Part shown: positions 35,196 through 47,649 of the stretch, one piece after another
Layout: each line of letters opens with the position of its first letter
Position numbering within the stretch: the first letter of the stretch is position 1
Source: Rhyzopertha dominica
Taxonomy: Eukaryota > Arthropoda > Insecta > Coleoptera > Bostrichidae
Assembly (NCBI GenBank): GCA_025024175.1
Contig: QCXZ01000064.1
Coordinates: 52,349,325-52,413,324, forward strand
DNA length: 64,000 bases
Direction of reading: 5' to 3'
Notes under the pieces: model-generated
Seen by the model: only the letters and a program-made list of their open reading frames with translations
What the model was told of the DNA's origin: nothing
Database searches by the model: none
Made by a program: the position numbers and the translations under genes

Positions 35196-35499
35196 AGTTT
35201 ACCTCGTTTATTGCAAAAAATGTGATTTCGAGGCATTATCAGATTGGCCTAGTTGCATTTTTTTTTAATTTTTGTATTTAATGGACAGGAACTGTAATGC
35301 TACAATGAAACAGATATTTAATTATTTTTCACCACAACTTTTGAAACATTTCTCACTTAATCAATTATTCACTTGTCTAATTCAAACATTTCTACTTATC
35401 TACCAAGTTGAAGCAAATCATGAGGAAACCTGAGTTACAAACCACTAACTTAATCTATTTCTTCAAAGGCTGTACCATTGAGTAACATCAACTTTACTT

Positions 35500-36483
35500 T
35501 TAATGACAGCGGTTATTGTTCTTGGCATCTTCTGGTGTGAACTTATCCCATATAAATTGAAATTTATGCCTTAATTTAGGAATCGACCTGGCAGGAGTTA
35601 CGCGCAGTTGTTTTTTGTGCCAAAGAGTTTCTATAGGAGAAAGGTCAGGACTACTGGATTCCCATTTTAAAAGTGAAATACTGTTGTCGGTGAACCATGT
35701 AAAGATCTTTTGGATACATGACATGCAGCGCCATCTTGTTGAAAAACAAAATCTCTTCCTGACGTCAATGACTCGTCCCTAGTGGATAGCAAAGATTCAC
35801 TTAAGATATTAAGATATTTTTTGGTGTTCACAATGCCCTCAATGAAATGTAATTTCCTACCCCTCTTGCAGACATAGATCCCCTCACCATAATAGATGCT
35901 GGAAATTTAACTTTTCTCTTCAGACAATCTGGATGATAATTTAAATTTAATTTTTTTTGCCGAATAACTCTGCTGCGCCTGTCGCCTACACAAACTTCAA
36001 ATCTAGACTCGTCGCTCCAATGTACACTATTCCATTGTTCAGGACTCCAAGTTCTAAGTTCTGTTGCCCACTTCAGCAGATTTTTAGCGTTGTTAACAGT
36101 GGCTTTTCCTTGGCCTAGACAATAAAAACACTTTTTTGTTGAAAACATTTCAAAAGTTAAAAGCAAAAGATTTTACCCTGTAAGTTACAAAACCCAATCT
36201 TTGTGCTTCCCGGTGACAGGTTGATCTTGAAACATGTCTTCCTACAGCATTACTCCAAAGTGTGCTTAGTTGACCATAGTATCAGTATCAGTAAGTGCAC
36301 TTTTTTCGCATACCTCTGTTTAGGCTCGACATTATTGCTTGATTTGAATAACTGCACTACGTTGCGAACACTGTATCTTGACAACCCCAATAACTGTCCA
36401 ATTTCTGCATTAGATCTGCCAGATTTATATAAACGAATAATAATTGAACGAATGTTCGCATCAATAACTTTTCCTCTGGTCAT
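35500..36483 (-). pseudogene. second Tc1-type transposase fossil
   Basis: Three open pieces on the minus strand make one transposase. The N-terminus (Met at 36483) has a helix-turn-helix: MTRGKVIDANIRSIIIRLYK ... NAEIGQLLGLSRYSVRNVVQ. The middle (36166-35828) has the linker and first catalytic Asp block, WNSVHWSDESRFEVCVGDRR, then RGSMSARGVG, which corresponds to the usual GG-VMVWG block. The C-terminal piece (35724-35500) has SSSPDLSPIETLW with the catalytic Glu. The second Asp block (FQQDGAACHVSK) lies near 35738 in a different frame, so a frame change falls between it and the C-terminal piece. It differs clearly from the 33 kb element. No intact reading frame remains. I could not identify inverted repeats. 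Confidence 0.9.
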
Positions 36484-36929
36484 TTTTAATTCGTCAATAC
36501 AAAATTCTATAATTGAAACTACCCAAACCGCTTTTTACGTCTGCTGTCAAGTAAACAATATCTCTTAGTTACGCGAAATTGCACAGCCACCTCAAATGTT
36601 ACATTCACCTGTATGCAAACTTCCGCAAACAATATAGATAGAAACCGGGGTTCGGCCTAAATAGTCGGTATTTTTTACTATACATTATATATAATATATA
36701 TTACATACATATTTTGATTATTGAGAAGAGTTCAATTGTGCGTAAAAATTAATAGACCATAATTTAGATAAGCTATTTATAATAAAAAACAAACTCCAAG
36801 GAGCGATTTTGTTTAAAATTTTTAAGAAATTTTAATCATTCTGTTGATGGGCCAGGGCTCGTAAATCCTTAGGTTGTGGTAATATAATAACTTGCTCTAA
36901 TAAGCTAACATCGAGTCAACAGTTTTTCC

Positions 36930-38320
36930 CAATGGCGTATCTAGAACAATGGTCCTGAAGGTACTGCCATTAAAGAAATTTTGTATATTTCTTAAAGCAA
37001 ACATTTTTTGTTTATGTTGCAGGATGGCAGACGCAAGAAAAATTATAGAATATAGAGTACAATGACGCGGCCGAGCGTTTTACAGAAACGTGCAATGAAG
37101 ACGAAACTGCACTGAGACTATGATTACGTTACAGTGATATACTGTGAAATAGATCGTATGCTAACGAATTAAAGGGGTGCAGAACGCATGAGTCGCATGA
37201 TTTCTCTCCTACTAGTCATTGTGCTCCGCAAGTGCGCGCCGCGATCGTCGATTATATTTCTCAGTTTAAAAACTTAAGTTAGTTCGTCGAAGGTTATAAA
37301 ACGCTTACGTGCAAATTAAATCTACGAATTCAACTAGTTAGTGACATTTATTACGTTATCTACTATGAAACGCTGGTTAAATCTTCATCAATTGATCCAA
37401 ATGAAAGCTCCGGCCTTTCGTGTTTGNCAAGCGAGCGTCTCGTGAAGTGGGGAAATCAAAGCGTCGCAAGGTTGCAAACTTCTGGTTTTACGAATACGAT
37501 TGTAAGTGACCAAGAACAACCTCAATGCGTTATATGTTATGAAGTTTTATCAAATGATTCCATAAAGTCGGCCAAACTTCGGCGCCATTTAGAAGCGAAN
37601 CACNCGGCATATTCTTCCAAGGTTAAGGAGTTTTTCACGCTATGAGCTACTGAATTATAAAAAACTAAATATGCCATTAAAAATATTTCACTAGAACTAA
37701 CAATGAAAATGCTNTATTAGCTTACTGTAAGTACCATTATTGGTTGCGAAATGTGGCAAACCTCATACCACCGCTGAGGANCTTATGTTACCGGCCGCTA
37801 AAATCATGGTTTCTGCCATGTAAGGTGAGAAAGCTGCAAAAGAATTAAATATAATATCCTTATTCTAGCAATACACTAATAGAAGAAAGAATTTGCTATA
37901 ACCAGTTTTGGTTAAATTTAAATTCTGATTATAAGGAGTTTCGGCGTTGGCTCTCAATCAGTTGTTGCCTTTCCCCACAGCATATTTTTGTGAAAGGGGC
38001 TTTTTCACTCTTGTGTGACCAAATACCTAATAAATACAGAAATAGACTACAAGTAGCAGCATCAACCATCTCATTAAAATTAAAAATAAATATGGATACA
38101 CCCATGTAAGTTGTAAAGATGTGAGTTTTGTTTCATTTTTAGGGGTCCGTGGACCATAGTAAGGTGGCATTAGAGGTCAGCACTAGAGAAAAGATTGGGA
38201 AAGCCTGTCCTGGGAAATATAATGTATTAGAACTGTATTTCGACAATGCTATAAGTATTAGGCTCACAAATGATTCGGGGATTGTTGCAGCACCCTCAGC
38301 ACCTCCTAGCTTCGTCACTG
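36930..38320 (+). mobile_element. internally deleted hAT element (BED-finger, Buster/Charlie-like)
   Basis: The left end (CAATGGCGTATCTAG ... GGTCCTGAAGGTACTGC) and the reverse complement of the right end (CAGTGACGAAGCTAGG ... TGCTGAGGGTGCTGC) form an imperfect inverted repeat with the CANTG-CG start typical of hAT elements. The flanks GTTTTTCC and GTTGATTC agree at 5 of 8 positions, so the target duplication, if this is one, is eroded. The interior carries the transposase pieces described separately. At 1.39 kb the element is about half the length expected for a full transposase copy. Confidence 0.7.
37424..38109 (+). pseudogene. hAT transposase remnants: BED zinc finger and C-terminal domain
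   Basis: The first piece (37424-37645) has a BED-type zinc finger: Cys35-x2-Cys38, then His55-x4-His60, in QPQCVICYEVLSNDSIKSAK followed by LRRHLEA. This wording is characteristic of the hAT family that also gave rise to vertebrate ZBED5-like genes. A second piece (about 37778-37865) reads LMLPAAKIMVSAM, a stop, GEKAAKELNIIS, the block before the catalytic domain. The third piece (37903-38109) is one open frame with the hAT C-terminal dimerisation region: QFWLNLNSDYKEFRRWLSIS ... GAFSLLCDQIPNKYRNRLQV. The whole RNase H-like catalytic core between pieces two and three is missing, so no activity is possible. Several N calls fall in the first two pieces. Confidence 0.88.
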
Positions 38321-39600
38321 GTTGATTCCGTCATATAATATATATAAAATCATTTGAAGCAACCTTTTAGTTAAGGGGATATTTCTTTTATTCCAAGAAC
38401 AATCTAATACCATGCACACATAGAACAGCTGCTTCTAAAATATAATATAACGAACTTTTTAATAAAAAGAAAAACTGAAGCGACCGTAAGTATTTAAAAA
38501 TGCTGCTGCCTTTTGCTAAAGACCCAAAATTTGGAGAGGTGGACCTAGCAACGAAAGGTAGGTATTATCGAAAATTTAATTGATACATAGAAAAAACTGG
38601 GATCAATGAATCAAAACAGACAAGAAATAATAAACTTCATTGCTATTGCGGCGCTATGTTGCAGACCTGTAATATGTTTAGGATGCACCTTTAGATAAAC
38701 ATGCAACGCCAGAACATAATAACTTATCTTTTTTATTTCGATTCGGCACAACAAAGCAGGCTTTACTGCAAAAGAAAAACTACCTCCGACTCTGATGTAG
38801 TAAATTTACGCCTCGCTTATTATACAGAAAAGCCAAGCAAAAGCTCTAATAAATTAAATTTTCCATCGCTGTAGTTTGCAGAATTATTAATGAATTTCTT
38901 TGTACACCTACTCCTTGAATCATTAGCGGATGTAATAATAGTCTATTAAATATTAAATTCTTAGCACCTACCGAAGACAGGAGCATAAACAAAGGTTGTT
39001 ATTGAATACTGGAATCAACCCATCCTCAGTAGTAGTACTCGTAAACTCATATACTACTTTAATATGAAGGAAGTAGGGCGTAATAACTAAATTGATGTGG
39101 GTGTGATGTTCGAAACCCTGCCAACAATGCGGCTAATTTAATTAGTTAGCTGCAATATAGTATGATTCGAAGAGTTGCTTAGAAGTCAGTTGTATTTGTA
39201 TTATCAGGGCTTGTAAACGTTTTGAATATAGATTACTTTTAGCTTATTTTGAAGATTAGTCGGTGCAGTCATCACGAATTCATTTTTAAAGTTCTTGTAT
39301 AATATGGTCACCTGAGTCGTTAAATATTTTACAGGGATGTTTATTAATAAGGATATGGAGCGGGCGCCGCCAAATTTTAGATGATTGGTAAATTTGGAAA
39401 GCAAAAGAAAAGTACTTTAATAACTAACCGTTTTTAATAAAACTATAACATTAAACTATATAATACAGCAGCTCTACTCGTATTAATGACATTTAAATTG
39501 TGTTAAAATATAACACTTGCAAGATGACTGACAATCAACAGGGATAAAGCTTTACTCTCGTTTACATGTAAAATAAATTAATGGCAGATAGCTTTAATAA
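38321..39600. other. no gene seen
   Basis: No recognised coding sequence or repeat. Confidence 0.4.
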
Positions 39601-39870
39601 TGTTTTAATGGTCTTTTATGATTCGATGAAAGCTGGCTGAAAAAGGTCCTAGCCTCTCTGAGTGGTCCAACAGTGGGTCCCTTAGGCGGAGTGCGGGTAC
39701 CTGAGCAAACTGGCATGCATGGATGGTTTGCCCAAGTGACCTTATGGCGTTTATCCACCAAGTAATCGCAGTTCGTGAGAGATCGAGGATCACTGCGTCG
39801 TCATGTTCCCGTAGGCCTCTGCTTAAATACGGGATTGCACCAAGCGTAAAACGTGCCCTTATGAGGTAAT
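39600..39870. other. GC-richer island, unidentified
   Basis: About 250 bp of markedly higher GC than its surroundings (for example CCTCTCTGAGTGGTCCAACA and GTGCGGGTACC). A 62-codon minus-strand frame spans it but matches nothing I know. It could be the 3' end of a retroelement or another repeat. Confidence 0.25.
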
Positions 39871-40740
39871 CGTGAAACGTGTCCTTATGAAGTATTCTTG
39901 AAACCCTAAGAGCTCACGAATTATCTGTGAAGAAAGATCTATTTACAAATTTACCTCCGACTGAATGTGCATGGTTGCAAGAAAGATATGAACTATGAAG
40001 TAAGTAAGTATGTGTGGCCTAATCTGACAGGAGGCCTGTTTCGGAATTCCGGATTGCCCGTAGATGTGAAAGCGCAGCCGTCAAAATTTTGTTATACGGA
40101 ACACGGAACTAAGAAACATTGATTATAACTTCCCCGGCGGGAATGGCTATAATATTGTTTGGGTTTACAGCAAGGGTTATTTATATTTTTTACATTTCTG
40201 CACCTTTTGCGGTAACTGTGAATCAGAATCAGAACCATAAGTATCCCAGACTATTTGACTGTTACCCTGGTTAACTAGCTGAAGCAAAACTAAAAGCTAC
40301 AACCANTCACGCCAATGCAATGTTTTAAGAAAAACANTTAAATTTATCAGATGAAGTTACGAATAAAAATTATTTAAGTTACTACGATAAGGGGCGTATA
40401 TGAGACTTTACGTTACATATAAACGCAAATAACTTCAAAATTCACCAATAAAATGCAGGTAGGAAGCTGAACTTTTAGAATTTTTTTAAATATCTAGAAA
40501 TTTTGCTTTATTGTCATTTTTCCACTAGTTGCCGAGGTAACGACCCCGCACGAAAAAATAACAAATTTAACGAACTAGAACTCATTATAGAGAGCTTATC
40601 AATTGCTTCAAAATTTAGTTATTTAAATAGCAGTAGAGGGCGCCATTTCTAAAAAAAAATATATAGGCCAACATATTTTTCCCTTTGTTTTGTAAACTAT
40701 TATTTAAGAAAAACAGTGGTGAAAACCCGAAAGGGTGCAA

Positions 40741-40868
40741 CAGCACAGCATAGGAATGGTTTAGCCTATATACCAAAAGCTTGGTAGTAGTTCCCATAAT
40801 GGCAGCTAGATGGCTTTGTCATCATCTCAGTGTAATGTTGACAGATGACATTGCCATCTAAATATCTA
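40741..40868. repeat. repeat family X, copy 3 (partial)
   Basis: CAGCACAGCATAGG, then a TATATACC junction, then CCATAATGGCAGCTAGATGG and TGACAGATGACATTGCCATC ending ATCTAAATATCT. The right 80 bp match 22325-22399 closely, and the left part matches about 21749-21780. The sequence around the nested MITE position in copy 1 is uninterrupted here, supporting that copy 1 was interrupted by the hAT insertion. Confidence 0.75.
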
Positions 40869-40869
40869 C

Positions 40870-43800
40870 ATAATTTCTAGCATCATGTTTATCAACATAT
40901 GCATCACACTAGCCCAGGCTAAGATAAAAATAATCTGCCTATAAAGCTTGATAGTGTATGATATTCAGCGCCGCACAGAGGAGTATTTGCAAGTAGAAAC
41001 AGGCCAAAAACGTTTGTTAGTCGAATGGTTCTTTAAACGATATAAACTTTTAATACGTTAGGTTTAAAAGACATTTTATCTGTTAGGATACAAAAAAAGT
41101 TTTATAAAAATATACAGGGTGTTAAATTTAGAAGCCTCACCATTGGAATATTGAAAACCTGATTAAATAGACACAGTTATGTAGCTTAATGGCTTATTTA
41201 ATATGCAAGTAAAAAACGAATAAATTGCGAATCGTTCAGCATTTGTTTTTTTTAAGGGAAAGCCAATTTTTTTATTGTTTGTTATAATTTTTTAGTCTAT
41301 TTGTTAATATTTTATAGAGTATTTTATAGAGTATTTCAAGTAATGCAGTTATCAGTTTTTTCTATAAACTGTTTTTGAGCCATTGACACACTTTTGTTTT
41401 TATTTTTTATATGATCGCCATATTGCGTTTTTACATATCCAAATTCCATTTATTTTTAAACATGATAAAATGTTATGAAAAAAAAGTTCAGAAATGAAAG
41501 TTATTCAGAAATGCAAAATTTTAAAGCTTACATTCTTGAGTTTGTTTTACATATCATTTTATAATTATCACTATTGTATCTAGTAGGCAAATGAAAATAA
41601 AGGATATGAAATAATTACCTACTTAAAAACAACATTTATATACAAAACTAAAAAGGATAAATCCGGCCAGATTGCCACCATAAAATTATTGAAAATTGCT
41701 TTATACCATCAAAACAAATACATCTATAATTTTTGGATGTAGTGTTGCAATTTACATTAAAAGAAACACAAAAATTAACAAATTTTCTGTTAAAACAACA
41801 TTAAACTAAAATACGGCTATTTGTGAAAGTCCCTAAATCCACTGTCTACAATTTGGCATTTTGTCAGCTAAAAAAAAACAACGAATTCCGCTAAATATAG
41901 TGTAAAATTGGCAACACTGTATTAAGCGTTGCGTGACGTACTAAGGCAGTTTAGGAACCTATCCATTTATTTTAATAGCTACCAAGTGCGCCAAAAGAAG
42001 TATTAACTTAAAAAATGAAGTAGGGGCGTATTTCCGGTTAAACAGGAAGTGTCAAAAATTAAAAAAATTATTCTTTGCTTTCCACTTCATATCCGTCCCA
42101 AATATCCAAATAATTTATTTTCATATAACGGAGTTTTTGAAATGTTCCTGACCGTTGTATTAACCATGTACTTATTTTAGAAACCGGTAAATGTATGTAA
42201 ATACTCCCAAAATTAAAATTTGCAAATATTCGCAGCTAACGCATTTCAATTTTGAAAGTACGATCTTTTTTCTGCTTTCTAATACAAAAAGTACTGCCCA
42301 ATATATCAGAAGTATATTAAAAAAGTAATTTACAATTCTGTTAACAAAACGTTGCCGAAAATTTTGTTACTTTCAAAAAATTCAATTTCTGTATGAAAAC
42401 AGATAAACTGACAATAAAGATTAAATTATGTAATACACATCTGTGGCAGAACAATCCATTTTACGAAATTTAGCAAAGTTTATTACAGATTCACTAATTC
42501 ACTTGTTGAAGTGTAAGGTGACACGAAACGATAACAACAAATAAACTTGCCGTGCGCAATTGTCAACTTCTGACGAGTTGTACCGCCACCTACTACCAAA
42601 AACATACAAAATATTCATGGTCCTCTCCTATGTATTTATTGTTGTTTNAGANTTAACAACTTTTATTTTTGTATTTAACATTTTTAGTTAGTGACTTATG
42701 ACCAGTTTTTCAATACAAATACTCCATTGTGCGCCGGTTCAGTGTATGTGTAAGGCAGCATATTCTGGATTTTGGTGATGAGTTTGAATAAAAAAGTAAT
42801 ATCGCGTGAGAAGTATAATTAATTTATTAAACAAGTATTTAGAAAATAATTTTGCATGAACCATTATTGAATATACCAAGAAGTCAGTTGCTCGGTTACA
42901 TATGGAGTAAAGAGTTATAGACTTTTGTTGTTTATTATTTTTTATGATGTGCCAATGAACAGCATTCTTTTGTTATTAGTCGCACTCTATATATATCTGC
43001 ATATCTGATTAAACCAAACTTATCATTTTTATGAGAATTACAGCGGATTTGAATTCATTTAAACGCAAATACACCAATAAATTGGTAATATAGCAAACTA
43101 ATTTGTTATCAGTGGGTGCTAAAAGAGGCTAAGAACAAGATCAAGCATAAGAGCTGAAAGCGCCCCAATCGAAAGGCCTCTTTCCCTTGGTACTCGTACT
43201 TCAATCTTACAGTAGCAACTCTCCAATCGTTTAAACATTCGTCGATACTTTGTTACTATCTTAATCCTCTATTGAGAATAAATCCTTGCCTGTGTACTTG
43301 AATTGATGCAGTTCCACGCTCAAGAACAGAGGNGAGCNAATAAAAATTTATTGTGTCGCACATTTCATGAGACGTAGACGTGCTCTGAATTATTTCACGT
43401 GCATCAGTGCACTCTAAAGAGCATTATTTGTTATACATAAGATTTTACTGAGACGGTATTGCAACTACTGGAACTATATAATCGTAACACAGTTATTAAC
43501 TGTGTGGCATTTTTTATTTCCAACTAGATGTCTTCATTAATTGTTGTGTTATCTTATAGAATCCAAGTGGGACCTAATTAATAGATGCAAGATACCTGAA
43601 ACACCGGTACTTCAACTTGTCGCCATTTCTTTGTCAAAATATATTGCAAAATTTTAGTTCGACTAAGTGTCGTTAGATGGCAACATTAATCCAATAAATG
43701 TCACCGAAACGTTAATATTTCTGAAATCTGTTTCAAAAATTTTGGATAGAGTGATATAATTACACCAAATTATACTTCAACTGAATTTTTTAAGCCGTTT

Positions 43801-44090
43801 CTATCACGTGTTGATTCATTCGCTCAACTTTGTTTTTAGTTTAGTTACTTTGTTCATTACACTTTAGTATTAGTTTGTTTTGTGTATTCGAGCATCATTG
43901 TATGTTTTATTGTTCCCATCACGGAATACAATAAGAAATCGACTATGTACCTCATTTCAAATTGTTGCCTATTTTAGCTCGTTGTTTGGTCACGACATTG
44001 TCATGATCTTACTAACAGTAGTTTCATAAAAGTTGCCTTCGTTCGTAGATATGTAATTTACTTGAAATTTTAAATGCTTCTCATATTCTA
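40870..44090. other. 3.2 kb with no recognisable gene
   Basis: Very AT-rich. ACAGGGTGTTAAATTTAGA near 41114 looks like a transposon terminus but no partner end was found. Ambiguous bases occur near 42648-42652 and 43333-43338. Confidence 0.4.
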
Positions 44091-44098
44091 CCACACGC

Positions 44099-44881
44099 GT
44101 GTTGACCATTGATGTGGAGGGAAGTAGATAGAACATTGGCTTACGGCGCATACTTCATTTCACCAACTTCGTGTCCGCCATATGAAATTTCTGTACTGTA
44201 AACAAAAAACAGCTGAGAGGTCGGTCGTTTACATTTCGTTATTGTTCCACGTCCCAGCAAAGTTTTTTTTGTAGATATAAAATACTTCTTGAAACAAGTA
44301 TGATTGCGCACAGGTAGCTTAATTTTAATTCAATGTTAAATCAACATTTGCTGTAAGAAGCACACAAAGACTTTATAAAAGAAATGGTTACAAACAAGCT
44401 AAAATGCGGCTTAAACGCTTTCTAATGTGATAAATGATAATTACACCTGAAATAGAAACATATACAAGTGCGGCAACACATTTAAACAATGTTTTAAGGA
44501 ATTTACAAGTCGCGTTGATGTAAAGCACTTTTTCCTTTTGTCAACATAACATAAGGTTTTGTCAAACATCAACATATTGCAGAGTTATTGCCATTAAACT
44601 GCAGTGGACGACAATTCGGAATTAAAAAGGCATTATATTTGTAAGACTAATGACATATGCTCACTAGTATCGTGGGTTAACATCATTTAGATTTGCGCGC
44701 CATTTTTGCAATAGACCAATCATATTGTAGTAGCTTCACGTGACGTTACTCCGGTCAAGTTCACTTTGTATTGATATCGAGGGGAGTAAATAGCAATATG
44801 GCCGACGCATATGTTTGCCATTCTTCTCCGTTCTGCGCACATCTAAGTTCAACTACTTCCCTCCATACCACTGGTGTTGAC
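44099..44881. mobile_element. 767 bp hAT-type MITE with 8 bp target duplication
   Basis: The element is 44107-44873. The ends start CATTG and, read from the other side, CAGTG, and agree at 18 of the first 21 positions, including a perfect GGAGGGAAGTAG. The arms show weaker matches further in, around a CGCCATAT/CGGCCATAT string. Direct copies of GTGTTGAC (44099-44106 and 44874-44881) flank it and fit the hAT target pattern nTnnnnAn. No transposase similarity. Confidence 0.82.
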
Positions 44882-45470
44882 AGATCCATAACCTATAAGT
44901 GTCAAAATCTGACGTACCTTGGTATGCTAGTGTCATCTGTTGTCAGAAGCTGAACTAAATTTGTGTAATACGTTTTGAACATTTTTACAGGAGGAAGTTA
45001 GGCTACCGGAGTTCGAGGTATCTTGGATAGATGCTATAAGATGTTTAATCAAATCTTGAACCCAGTGTTTTTAAGGAATCTTATTAGATGTCATTCAGTG
45101 ACAATCTGTAGCCCTCGAAGGTTTTGAATACTTACACGACATACTTCTAAGATTTGTTTTTGGCTCGTAGTGGTAACATTAACACTCATAATCGGCTGCA
45201 ATAAAAAGATATTATCTTGTTGTAATGATAAGATCTCCAGCAAATTATAATGCAAACCGACCATAACTTTTCTGATACATAATATACCTACAATAACCGA
45301 CGCATAAAGTTTAAACAAACAATACATACATGAATTATGTTTTCATGTGGCGCTATGCACATTAAATGTGTTTCTTATTAACATTCCTGGTATTTCCAGT
45401 GTTTTAGATTCTTACAAATTCATTGATGCGTATTGTAGTACCGGTCAGTTCTAAAACTTTTATATATAGT
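44882..45470. other. no gene seen between two hAT MITEs
   Basis: No recognised sequence. Confidence 0.4.
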
Positions 45471-46516
45471 GCTATGACCAGTGATGGGCGTTTACGCGTA
45501 AATTATAATTTTCTACATTACCCGCGTAGAAAATGTAGATAAAGCATTTTGGCGTAGATTTTGAGTAGAAAATATGAGACGAGTATATTATGGCTATTGT
45601 ATATTAAGTGTATTGTGCAAATTATTTTGTTCTAATTTCCCTGTTTTATGGCTCGATTCTTAAACATTTTCAAAGCACTGCAGTTTTTTAATATTTATAT
45701 TACAAATTTGCATAACTTATTTTAGTAAGTCATCAGAATACCCAAACGGTTTTCTTACTTCTTTCGTACAAAACATGCGTTTCGAAGTCTTTTCTTCTAC
45801 GAGTATATTATATAGTATATTCTTCCGTTTATAGACAAGAAATATAATAAAATCATAGTTTACAGTCATTTAAGAACCCATTGACCGATTGAGGGCTCCA
45901 AAGCACGCTTGTGCCTTCTGACCCTAACAAATGTATGTCGAAACCAGTTGTTGTTTAACGTGGCTCTAGTTATTTTAATTAAAACGAAGTAGTATTTTGT
46001 TTAGTTAGGAAGCAACAACCAGTGGAATCGTCCAAAACGAAAAAAACGTTCTCCTATGATCGACTCCAGGTAGTTCCGATCGTGGTCCACGCGTAGTTCC
46101 AACCTACTGACGTTAGTGCACGGCGATCTGCAGCAACTTTGATGTCCTGTAACTTTTGAACGGTGAGGTTCTACAGCATAGGGCTCCGGATTGGAGCTCA
46201 GAAGGTCATGGGCCATGACCATACCAAGTTTGGTTGTGATGGGATCAACTCCGTTCCATTGAGTGATATATATAGTTCTCTTTTTCACGTAACTCGCGGT
46301 ACGATCGATGGGAGAACGAAAATAATAATATACAAAATAATACTGTCATTGGAGGCATTTGGAGCTGTTAAAAGTACTAAATATTACTAGTTTGCTGTTT
46401 ATCTACATAAAGTTATTTTCTACAGTAGACTTTTAAAGTAGAATATTACATAGTTTACGCGTAGATAATGGCGTAATCTACATGGAGTATTCTACGCGCC
46501 CATCACTGGCTATGAC
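45471..46516. mobile_element. 1,030 bp non-autonomous hAT element, 8 bp target duplication
   Basis: The element is 45479-46508. Its tips are CAGTGATGGGCG in perfect inversion, a classic hAT terminus, flanked by GCTATGAC at 45471-45478 and 46509-46516. Subterminal TACGCGTA/CGCGTAGA motifs recur at both ends (near 45493, 45530 and 46455, 46492). The 500 bp core (about 45870-46390) is more GC-rich and unlike the AT-rich ends. It has overlapping short frames on both strands but no hAT transposase motif, so it may be captured or foreign DNA. Confidence 0.92.
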
Positions 46517-47150
46517 TGAAAAATAAAATATATAAAATAAAAAATGGACCTGTGTATAATACACTTTTAAATGTTATTGGAAGTGTCGGTAGTTAGTGTT
46601 GATGTTAACCACGTAACTCGGTTATACAAATATCTTATTTTCTTCTAATATTTTACGTGTCATGTTAAAGTATGCACCCGCACGTCCAACAATCACCCCC
46701 TTTACATAAAGAAAAGCCCTCAAACTTTTCGAGCTAGCTCTGAGCTACGCCTCTCCATGCCTATAAACCAGTAGAATGTGGTGTATGCGGTGTCGATTTC
46801 TCTTTATTACATTTGGTCAAGTAACGTATAGCTTACAGCTTCTCTGGCAATATACTCCGATGCATTGTAGTTTGTTTGTCTATTCTGTCTTGCAATACGT
46901 ATTTTGTATTTTTTTTATTATAATACGCAGCTTAATGAAATATGTCATCCCGGACTGAATTATATCTCTACGATATCCATAAGCAGACATTATAATGTTG
47001 CCCCGAATTTTAACGACAAACAAAGAAGTTATCGGCAAACCGTGACTTTTTCGATAGCGTGTAAACACAAATGAAATTTCCTGTGAAAGTCTAATTGCTT
47101 TAATGTTCAACAGATATATGGAATGATCATTTTCAGCGGGACAGCCCATA
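46517..47150. other. no gene seen
   Basis: No recognised coding sequence or repeat. Confidence 0.4.
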
Positions 47151-47152
47151 TA

Positions 47153-47430
47153 CAGGGTGCCTACAAAGTATGGAACCAGCAGGATATTTCAGGTTCAGTT
47201 CGACCGGTTTTTCTGAAATTGTACATGGGCCTATGGGTATTAAAAATGCATTTTCTGGAATTTTTTCAATTCCGTATCAGCTCTCGTTTCCCAGATATGG
47301 GCGCAATATGCATTTTTTTAATTGGTAAGGAAGGGTTAAAAGGCATATCATTGAAAAGGATATATTTTCCTGATTTTAAAAATTACATTCACACTTGTAC
47401 AATTTATTGCTTCTGAGTTGAGAAAAATAT
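47153..47430 (+). repeat. left terminal inverted repeat of the mariner-like element
   Basis: 278 bp, imperfectly complementary to 48827-49071. A 97-codon open frame across it (47123-47416) is a by-product of the repeat, not a gene. Confidence 0.9.
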
Positions 47431-47649
47431 ATATACAATAATTGAACCTGACAAACAACGAAAAGAATGAAAACAATTTTCTTTATTGCCAAAATGGACA
47501 AAAAAGCCAGGTATTACCATTTTACTTGACTGGTGATAATTTTGGTTTAGTTTGATCAATTTATTGCAAATTGGGTACACAAAAAGTAAAAAAGAAAAAA
47601 CATGATATAGGGAAAAATGAAGTATTTTTTCAGATTTATATTAAATAAG

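Noticed and set aside
41110..41135. ACAGGGTGTTAAATTTAG, looks like a transposon tip
   Set aside because: No partner end or target duplication was found, and short CAGGGTG strings are common.
46001..46390. Overlapping 95- and 75-codon frames on opposite strands
   Set aside because: Both are inside the core of the non-autonomous hAT element and neither shows a known domain.
47123..47416. 97-codon open frame
   Set aside because: It lies in the left inverted repeat of the mariner-like element, and its counterpart appears in the right arm; it is a by-product of the repeat.
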